Source of the DNA: Streptomyces djakartensis
GTDB lineage: Bacteria > Actinomycetota > Actinomycetes > Streptomycetales > Streptomycetaceae
DNA length: 64,000 nucleotides
Direction: 5' to 3'
NCBI RefSeq assembly: GCF_014651075.1
Contig: NZ_BMWE01000003.1
Span: 310,001 to 374,000 of the forward strand
Shown: positions 57,963 to 64,000 of the stretch, piece after piece
Position numbering within the stretch: the stretch's first letter is position 1
Layout of the letters: each line of letters begins with the position of its first letter
Translations under genes and position numbers: made by a program
Notes under the pieces: model-generated
What the model was told of the DNA's origin: nothing
Database searches by the model: none
What the model saw: only the letters and a program-made list of their open reading frames with translations

Positions 57963-58895
57963 ATGAAGCTCGTCTTCGCCGGTACACCCGAGGTCGCCGT
58001 TCCCGCTCTGGACGCTCTTCTCGCCTCCGGGCGGCACGAGGTGGCCGCCGTCGTCACGCGGCCCGACGCGCCTGCCGGGCGCGGGCGCAGGCTCGTCGCG
58101 TCACCCGTCGCCGAACGGGCGGAGGAGGCCGGGATCGAGGTGCTGAAGCCCGCGAAGCCGAAGGACCCCGAGTTCCTCGAGCGGCTGCGGGAGATCGGGC
58201 CGGACTGCTGCCCCGTCGTCGCCTATGGAGCGCTGCTGCCCCGGGTGGCCCTCGACGTTCCCGCGCACGGCTGGGTCAATCTGCACTTCTCGCTGCTGCC
58301 GGCCTGGCGGGGCGCCGCGCCCGTGCAGCACGCCATCATGGCCGGTGACGAGATCACCGGGGCTTCGACCTTCCTGATCGAGGAGGGACTCGACTCGGGG
58401 CCGGTGTACGGGACGGTGACCGAGGAGATCCGGTCCACCGACACCAGCGGGGACCTGCTGACGCGGCTCGCGTTCGCCGGTGCCGGGCTGCTCGCGGCGA
58501 CCATGGACGGGATCGAGGACGGCACGCTGAAGGCCGTGCCGCAGCCGGCCGAGGGGATCAGCCTGGCGCCGAAGGTCAACGTCGAGGACGCCCGCGTCGA
58601 CTGGAACGCCCCCGCGCTGCGCGTCGACCGGATGGTGCGGGGCTGCACCCCGGCACCGGGCGCCTGGACCACGTTCCGTGGTGAGCGGCTCAAGCTCATC
58701 CAGGTCGCCTTGGTGCCGGACCGGACGGATCTCGCGCCGGGACAGATCGCCGCCCAGAAGAACAACGTGTATGCCGGCACCGGCTCGCACGGCGTCGAAC
58801 TGCTGTGGGTGCAGGCCCAGGGCAAGAAGCCGATGCGGGCGGCGGACTGGGCACGCGGGGTGCGGATCGGCGCGGGGGAGCGGCTCGGAGCCTGA
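57963..58895 (+). CDS. fmt: methionyl-tRNA formyltransferase
   Basis: A 310-aa enzyme formylating initiator Met-tRNA. The catalytic block [18 protein letters not shown] holds Asn and His, and GLDSGPVY holds the Asp. The N-terminus [17 protein letters not shown] is typical and the C-terminal OB-type domain is present. ATG 57963 lies 41 nt past the tandem repeats. rsmB follows after 120 nt. Confidence 0.96.
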   Translation: MKLVFAGTPEVAVPALDALLASGRHEVAAVVTRPDAPAGRGRRLVASPVAERAEEAGIEVLKPAKPKDPEFLERLREIGPDCCPVVAYGALLPRVALDVPAHGWVNLHFSLLPAWRGAAPVQHAIMAGDEITGASTFLIEEGLDSGPVYGTVTEEIRSTDTSGDLLTRLAFAGAGLLAATMDGIEDGTLKAVPQPAEGISLAPKVNVEDARVDWNAPALRVDRMVRGCTPAPGAWTTFRGERLKLIQVALVPDRTDLAPGQIAAQKNNVYAGTGSHGVELLWVQAQGKKPMRAADWARGVRIGAGERLGA

Positions 58896-59015
58896 TCCGC
58901 AGGTGGCGTGGGCCGGCCCGCCGGCTGAACGGGCTCACCCTCCCGTGACCTGTTCACACCCGGCGCGGCGTAGGCTGGACGGCGCACTTCTTCTCACACC
59001 CGGAGCACCTTTTTC

Positions 59016-60443
59016 GTGAGCGACCAGCCCCGTCGGCCCCGTTCGTCCGGCAAGCCCTACCGCCGGCCCAAGAAGGACCCTGTCCGCATCCTCGCCTTCG
59101 AGGCGCTGAGGGCCGTGGACGAGCGGGACGCCTACGCCAACCTCGTTCTGCCGCCCCTGTTGCGCAAGGCGCGGGAGAGGGAGGGCCCCGAGAACTTCGA
59201 CGCCCGGGACGCGGCGCTCGCCACCGAGCTGGTGTACGGGACGCTGCGGCGGCAGGGAACGTACGACGCGGTCCTGGCGAACTGCGTGGACCGGCCGCTG
59301 GGGGAGGTCGACCCGCCGGTGCTGGACGCGCTGAGCCTCGGCGCGCACCAGTTGCTCGGGACCCGTATCCCGACCCACGCGGCCGTGTCCGCCACCGTCG
59401 AGCTCGCGCGGGTCGTGCTCGGCGACGGGCGGGCCAAGTTCGTCAACGCCGTGCTGCGCAAGGTCGCGCAGCACGATCTGGACGGCTGGCTGGAGCGCGT
59501 CGCGCCGCCCTACGACGACGATCCCGAGGAACACCTCGCCGTCGTCCACTCGCATCCGAGGTGGGTCGTGTCCGCGCTGTGGGACTCCCTCGGCGGCGGG
59601 CGCGCCGGTATCGAGGAACTGCTGAGCGCCGACAACGAGCGCCCCGAGGTGACACTGGTGGCGCGGCCCGGGCGATCCACCGCCGGGGAACTGCTCGACG
59701 AGGACGCCGCCGTGCCCGGACGCTGGTCCCCGTACGCCGTGCGGCTGACCGAGGGCGGCGAGCCGGGCGCTGTCGCCGCCGTACGGGACGGGCGTGCGGG
59801 TGTGCAGGACGAGGGCAGCCAGCTCGTGGCGATCGCGCTGGCGGGCGCGCCCCTGGACGGGCCCGACCGGCGGTGGCTGGACGGATGCGCGGGGCCCGGT
59901 GGCAAGGCCGCGCTGCTCGGCGCTCTGGCCGCCGAGCGAGGGGCCCTGCTGGTGGCCTCCGAGAAGCAGACCCACCGCGCGGGGCTGGTCGCCAGGGCAC
60001 TGGACGGCAATCCCGGGCCCTATCAGGTGATCGCCGCCGACGGTACCCGCCCGGCCTGGCGGCCCGGCAGCTTCGACCGGGTGCTGGTCGACGTGCCCTG
60101 CACCGGCCTCGGCGCCCTGCGCCGGCGCCCCGAGGCACGCTGGCGGCGCCGGCCGGACGACCTGGAGGGGTTCGCGCCGTTGCAGCGCGGGCTGCTGCGC
60201 ACCGCCCTGGAGTCGGTGCGGGTCGGTGGTGTCGTCGGCTACGCGACCTGCTCGCCGCACCTCGCCGAGACCCGGGCCGTGGTCGCCGACGTGCTCAAGC
60301 AGCACCCGGACACCGACCTCGTCGACGCCCGGCCGCTGCTGCCCGGCGTGCCGGACCTGGGCGAGGGGCCCGACGTCCAGCTGTGGCCGCATCTGCACGG
60401 GACCGACGCCATGTATCTGGCGCTCATTCGCCGGACCGGCTGA
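59016..60443 (+). CDS. rsmB: 16S rRNA (cytosine-967-C5)-methyltransferase RsmB
   Basis: A 475-aa rRNA methyltransferase. A NusB-like RNA-binding domain (1-160: RILAFEALRAVDERDAYANL) precedes the SAM domain with LDGCAGPGGKAALLG, DVPCTGLGALRRRPEARWR, and the catalytic cysteine region GYATCSPHLAETRAVV. GTG start. Its last 20 nt overlap the 3' end of the convergent MMPL gene, and I see no terminator between them. Confidence 0.95.
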   Translation: MSDQPRRPRSSGKPYRRPKKDPVRILAFEALRAVDERDAYANLVLPPLLRKAREREGPENFDARDAALATELVYGTLRRQGTYDAVLANCVDRPLGEVDPPVLDALSLGAHQLLGTRIPTHAAVSATVELARVVLGDGRAKFVNAVLRKVAQHDLDGWLERVAPPYDDDPEEHLAVVHSHPRWVVSALWDSLGGGRAGIEELLSADNERPEVTLVARPGRSTAGELLDEDAAVPGRWSPYAVRLTEGGEPGAVAAVRDGRAGVQDEGSQLVAIALAGAPLDGPDRRWLDGCAGPGGKAALLGALAAERGALLVASEKQTHRAGLVARALDGNPGPYQVIAADGTRPAWRPGSFDRVLVDVPCTGLGALRRRPEARWRRRPDDLEGFAPLQRGLLRTALESVRVGGVVGYATCSPHLAETRAVVADVLKQHPDTDLVDARPLLPGVPDLGEGPDVQLWPHLHGTDAMYLALIRRTG

Positions 60444-62565
60444 CCCCCGCCCCCACGCCATCGCGGGCCGCCGCGCCGCCGTCCTCCCTGGCCAGGCGGT
60501 GCGGCCACCACACCTTCGGGCCGACGTCCAGGAACAGGGACGTCACCAGGACCGAGCGCACGATGAACGTGTCGATGAGGACGCCCAGCGCGACCGCGAA
60601 GCCGATCTCGGCGAAGCCCACCAGCGGGAGGGTGCCGAGGGCGGCGAAGGTGCCGGCCAGGACCAGGCCTGCGGAGGTGATGACCGCGCCGGTGGTGGCG
60701 AGCCCGGTGACCACGCCCGCTCTGGTGCCCTGGCGGGTCGCCTCCTCCCGGATGCGGGTGGTCAGGAAGATGTTGTAGTCGATGCCCAGGGCGACCAGGA
60801 AGACGAAGACGAACAGCGGGAAGTCGGTCGCCTCCCCCGCGTAGTCGAACACGTACCGGAAGGCCAGGGCGCTGATGCCGAGCGCCGCCGTGAACGACAG
60901 GATCACCGTACCGACCAGCAGCAGCGGGGCGATCAGGGCGCGCAGCAGGACGCACAGGATCAGCAGGACGACGACCAGCACCAGCGGGATGATCAGCACG
61001 TTGTCGTGCGTGGTCGCCTCGTCCATGTCCAGCAGAGCGGCCGTACCGCCGCCCACCTGGGCGTCGGCGTCCGGCACCGCGTGCACGGCGTCCCGGACGC
61101 GCTCCACCGTCTGCTTGGCCGCCGCGCTGTCCGCCGGGGCGGTCATGGTGGCCTCGAAGAGGACCTTGCCCTCGTGGATCGGTTTCGTGCCGGGTGGCAG
61201 GCCAAGGGACGTCGGAACCACGCCCTGCGTCCCGGCGACCGTGCGGCCCACCTGCTCGGCCTGCGCCCGGTTGCTCACGATGACCAGGGGATCACCGCTG
61301 CCCGCCGGGAAGTAGCGCGCCGACACCTCCTGACCGGTGATCGAGTCCGGTTTCCCGGTGAAGGCGTCCGCGTTGCCGATGCCCTCCGCCCGCAGCTGGA
61401 TCAGGCCCAGCGAGCAGATCGCCAGGGCCACCGCCGTCACACTCCACGTCATCCGGGGCCTGTGCGCGATGCGGTGGCCCATACGCGCCCAGACGCCGCG
61501 CTCGGTCGGGTCGGCCGTGCCGAGGTGCGGGATCACCGGCCAGAAGATCCACCGGCCGAAGATCACCAGCAGGGCGGGGAACAGGCTCATCATCGCCAGC
61601 GCCGCGACCGCCACGCCGATCGCGGCGACCGGCCCCAGGCTGCTCGTGGAGTTCATCTCGGCGACCAGCAGCACCAGCATGCTCAGCACGACCGTCGCGC
61701 CGGAGGCGAGGACCGCAGGGCCGGCGCGGTGCAGCGCGAGGGCCATCGCCTCGTGCCGGTCCTCGTGCCGGCGCAGCTCCTCCCGGTAGCGGGCGACCAG
61801 CAGCAAGGCGTAGTCCGTCCCGGCGCCGAAGACGAGCACCGTGAGGATGCCCGCGCTCTGCCCGTTGACGGTCAGGCCCGCGTGCTCCGCCAGCAGGTAG
61901 ATCAGCGCCTGTGCGGTGAACAGCGCGCACACCACCGCGATCAGCGGGACCAGCAGCAGGGTGGGGCTGCGGTACGTGATGAGCAGCATGACGATGACCA
62001 CGGCCATCGCCGCGAACAGCAGCGTCGAGTCGATGCCCTCGAAGGCCTTCGCGAAGTCGGCGGAGGTGCCGCCCGGGCCGGTCACGTGTACGGCCAGCCC
62101 GGCCCCGCTCTCCCCGACGTCCTCCCGGATGGAGTCGACGGCGGGCGAGATCCGCTCCCAGCCCTTCTCGTCCATCATGATCGGCACGAGCACCTGCGCC
62201 GCCCGCGGATCGGCCTGCCGGTCGAACACGGGCCCCCGGGTCTGCGCCCCGATGATGCCGTGGTCCCGCAGCTCCTTGAGCTGCCGCACGTCCTCGGCGA
62301 TGCGGGCCCGGTCCGGGGCGGTCAGCCCGCTGTCCCGGGCGTAGATCACCACCGCCGGGATCTGCTCGGGCCGGAAGTCCTCGGAGATCTCCAGCACCTG
62401 CGTGGACTCCGCGGACCCCGGCAGCCAGGACGCGGCGTCGTTGTCCTGGGCGTCGGTGAGCTTCATGGCGAACGGCGCCGCGACGAACAGCACCACCAGC
62501 CACAGCACGAGCACCAGCCACTTGGCCCGCCGCCCGCAGACGAGATGCGCGACGCCCTGCTTCAT
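60424..62565 (-). CDS. MMPL/RND family transporter
   Basis: A 713-aa membrane protein with about twelve helices in two halves, each with a large outer domain after the first helix. The RND proton-relay motifs are GAGTDYALLL in the first half and LGIDYNIFLTTRIREE in the second. Such proteins export lipids, siderophores or antibiotics; the substrate cannot be read here. ATG 62565 with GGAGGGGG upstream is preferred over the long leader frame. It stands alone, divergent from rpe by 155 nt, and its end overlaps rsmB. Confidence 0.9.
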   Translation of the reverse strand: MKQGVAHLVCGRRAKWLVLVLWLVVLFVAAPFAMKLTDAQDNDAASWLPGSAESTQVLEISEDFRPEQIPAVVIYARDSGLTAPDRARIAEDVRQLKELRDHGIIGAQTRGPVFDRQADPRAAQVLVPIMMDEKGWERISPAVDSIREDVGESGAGLAVHVTGPGGTSADFAKAFEGIDSTLLFAAMAVVIVMLLITYRSPTLLLVPLIAVVCALFTAQALIYLLAEHAGLTVNGQSAGILTVLVFGAGTDYALLLVARYREELRRHEDRHEAMALALHRAGPAVLASGATVVLSMLVLLVAEMNSTSSLGPVAAIGVAVAALAMMSLFPALLVIFGRWIFWPVIPHLGTADPTERGVWARMGHRIAHRPRMTWSVTAVALAICSLGLIQLRAEGIGNADAFTGKPDSITGQEVSARYFPAGSGDPLVIVSNRAQAEQVGRTVAGTQGVVPTSLGLPPGTKPIHEGKVLFEATMTAPADSAAAKQTVERVRDAVHAVPDADAQVGGGTAALLDMDEATTHDNVLIIPLVLVVVLLILCVLLRALIAPLLLVGTVILSFTAALGISALAFRYVFDYAGEATDFPLFVFVFLVALGIDYNIFLTTRIREEATRQGTRAGVVTGLATTGAVITSAGLVLAGTFAALGTLPLVGFAEIGFAVALGVLIDTFIVRSVLVTSLFLDVGPKVWWPHRLAREDGGAAARDGVGAGVSRSGE

Positions 62566-62720
62566 GGCCACCCCCTCCGCAGAAGCGCCCCGCAAGGGGC
62601 GCGGGCCGGTGACATCTGCGGCTCCGCCGCGTGGGCGCGAGCAAGCACCCACGGCCCGCAGCCAACAGACCACCGGGGACCGATGCCCGCAACCCCCGGA
62701 GGGCATGGCAGTCTTAGGAC
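62566..62720. repeat. MMPL-rpe divergent gap with repeat-like element
   Basis: A GCGCCCC/GGGGCGC stem with a GCAA tetraloop lies at 62585-62602. It is followed by GCGGGCCGG and, nearby, TGCGGCTCCGCCGCG. This text resembles a very common Streptomyces intergenic repeat as I remember it. The gap must also hold promoters for both genes. Confidence 0.55.
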
Positions 62721-63407
62721 ATGGCCGTGCAGATCAACCCCAGCATCCTGTCCGCCGACTTCGCCCGCCTCGCGGACCAGGCGAAGGCCGTGGAGGGAGC
62801 CGACTGGCTCCACGTCGACGTCATGGACAACCATTTCGTCCCGAACCTCACGCTCGGTGTGCCGGTCGTAGAGTCGCTGGCCCGTGCGACGGACACTCCG
62901 CTGGACTGCCACCTGATGATCGAGGCCCCCGATCGCTGGGCGCCCCAGTACGTGGAGGCGGGGGCCGGTTCCGTCACCTTCCACGTCGAGGCCGCCGCCG
63001 CCCCGGTCCGGCTCGCCCGGGAGATCCGTGCCAAGGGCGCCCGCGCCTCCATGGCGCTGAAGCCCGCGACCCCGATCGAGCCGTACGAGGACCTGCTCCC
63101 CGAGCTCGACATGCTGCTGATCATGACGGTCGAACCGGGCTTCGGGGGACAGGCCTTCCTCGACATCATGCTTCCCAAGATTCGCCGCACCCGCGAGTTG
63201 ATCAGCAAGCACGGACTGGAGCTCTGGCTCCAGGTGGACGGCGGAGTGTCGGCTTCCACCATCGAGCGTTGCGCGGACGCCGGGGCCGACGTCTTCGTGG
63301 CCGGATCGGCGGTCTACGGGGCAAACGACCCGGCAGAGGCGGTACGTGCACTACGCACACAGGCGGAGGCGACGACGGCCAAGGCCTCCTGGGCCTGCGA
63401 CCACTGA
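62721..63407 (+). CDS. rpe: ribulose-phosphate 3-epimerase
   Basis: A 228-aa TIM-barrel enzyme of the pentose phosphate pathway. Family motifs: [25 protein letters not shown] with metal-binding His and Asp, [10 protein letters not shown], and [14 protein letters not shown] 62721 and length are normal. It supplies the same sugar-phosphate pool used by PdxS. The SorC-family gene starts 102 nt later. Confidence 0.96.
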   Translation: MAVQINPSILSADFARLADQAKAVEGADWLHVDVMDNHFVPNLTLGVPVVESLARATDTPLDCHLMIEAPDRWAPQYVEAGAGSVTFHVEAAAAPVRLAREIRAKGARASMALKPATPIEPYEDLLPELDMLLIMTVEPGFGGQAFLDIMLPKIRRTRELISKHGLELWLQVDGGVSASTIERCADAGADVFVAGSAVYGANDPAEAVRALRTQAEATTAKASWACDH

Positions 63408-63509
63408 GCCACAGCCAAGTGAACGGCTCCGATCAGGGCTGATCAAGCGCGCCGGATCTGCAAGGATGAACGGCGAATCCAGAGTGTGAACAGCAGTGAG
63501 GAGATCGCC

Positions 63510-64000
63510 GTGTCGGGTATGTCGGCGGGCCGGTCAGCCATGCGGATGGGACCCGCTGAGCTGGTGCAGGCGGCGGCCATGGCCCGCCGCTTCTACCTCG
63601 AGGGCAAGTCCAAGATCCAGATCGCGGAGGAGTTCGGCGTCAGCCGCTTCAAGGTGGCCCGGGTCCTGGAGACCGCCCTCGAACGGGATCTCGTGCGCAT
63701 CGAGATCCGTGTGCCCGCCGAGCTGGACGCGGATCGCTCGGACGCGCTCCGTGCCCGCTACGGCCTCAGGCACGCCGTCGTGGTCGAGTCCCCGGCCGAG
63801 GCCGAGGAGACGCCCGACCCCGAGAACCTGGGAGAGGTGGCCGCCGACCTGCTCGGCGAACTGGTCGACGAAGGTGACGTCCTGGGCCTGGCCTGGGGCC
63901 GCTCCACCATCCACATGGCGGCGGCGCTCGACCGGCTGCCGCCGTGCACGGTGGTGCAGCTGACGGGCGTGTACGACGCCGGGACCGCCGAGCGCGGTTC
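63510..64000 (+). CDS. SorC/DeoR-family sugar-responsive regulator, 5' part
   Basis: The frame runs off the window, so only the first 163 residues are visible. GTG 63510 has GAGGAG upstream. The protein begins MSGMSAGRSAMRMGPAELVQ. An HTH covers about 32-55 (KSKIQIAEEFGVSRFKVARV), followed by the start of a SorC-type sugar-binding domain (VLGLAWGRSTIHMAAAL). Members bind phosphosugars and control sugar genes. Placement after rpe suggests pentose phosphate or related sugars, but that is an inference. A small GATCAG-GG-CTGATC palindrome at 63431-63444 could be an operator. Confidence 0.85.
   Translation, partial: MSGMSAGRSAMRMGPAELVQAAAMARRFYLEGKSKIQIAEEFGVSRFKVARVLETALERDLVRIEIRVPAELDADRSDALRARYGLRHAVVVESPAEAEETPDPENLGEVAADLLGELVDEGDVLGLAWGRSTIHMAAALDRLPPCTVVQLTGVYDAGTAERG

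Noticed and set aside
63496..63963. 155-aa frame near the right edge
   Set aside because: The SorC-type regulator reads in a different frame from GTG 63510 and runs off the window; this frame is its shadow.

Overview
This 64 kb window is a high-GC actinobacterial chromosome segment, almost certainly Streptomyces. The support is very high third-position GC, frequent GTG and TTG starts, and recognisable Streptomyces markers: BldD (167 aa with both c-di-GMP motifs), the 107-aa integration host factor sIHF, and a long bifunctional RelA. Gene order from pdxS to rpe is, as far as I recall, the conserved core order of Streptomyces genomes. I see no rRNA or tRNA gene, insertion sequence, prophage or CRISPR array. 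Promoters were searched only in selected gaps.

Region 1 (1-6208) is the accessory part. Three consecutive genes carry ALF short repeats. The first is partial and ends in an AbfB-like carbohydrate-binding domain. The second is a secreted 372-aa protein. The third is a 1318-aa secreted protein with ALF repeats, a roughly 800-residue alanine-rich coiled coil, a pretoxin-like segment and a distinct C-terminal domain of about 120 residues. An 86-aa gene with an S1/OB-like look follows 5 nt later, then a terminator. I read this as a polymorphic toxin-immunity module next to core genes; it is the best candidate for an undescribed system.

Region 2 (6328-25650) is core: pdxST (vitamin B6), yebC, ruvCAB (Holliday junctions), yajC-secD-secF (protein export), apt and relA (purine salvage and stringent response). 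Then come a DUF349 protein and an anchored cyclophilin on the minus strand, a metallo-hydrolase, hisS, a VKOR family protein, rarA and rpsD.

Region 3 (25838-39243) holds two small membrane proteins, alaS-ruvX-mltG and aroE, the aroC-aroK-aroB cluster, a proline-rich P-loop protein, a repeat-filled 655-bp gap, a degenerate aminopeptidase P-like protein, efp and nusB. nusB and bldD converge on two large perfect inverted repeats.

Region 4 (39409-50168) has bldD with a consensus BldD box upstream, then the pyrimidine operon pyrR-pyrB-pyrC-(membrane protein)-carA-carB-pyrD-pyrF. A PyrR-type RNA element covers the pyrR ribosome-binding site, and a terminator lies between carB and pyrD.

Region 5 (50468-64000) contains sIHF, gmk, rpoZ, coaBC, metK, a helicase-dead PriA, a minus-strand HTH protein, a 92-bp tandem repeat, fmt, rsmB, a minus-strand MMPL transporter, rpe, and the start of a SorC-family regulator that runs off the window.
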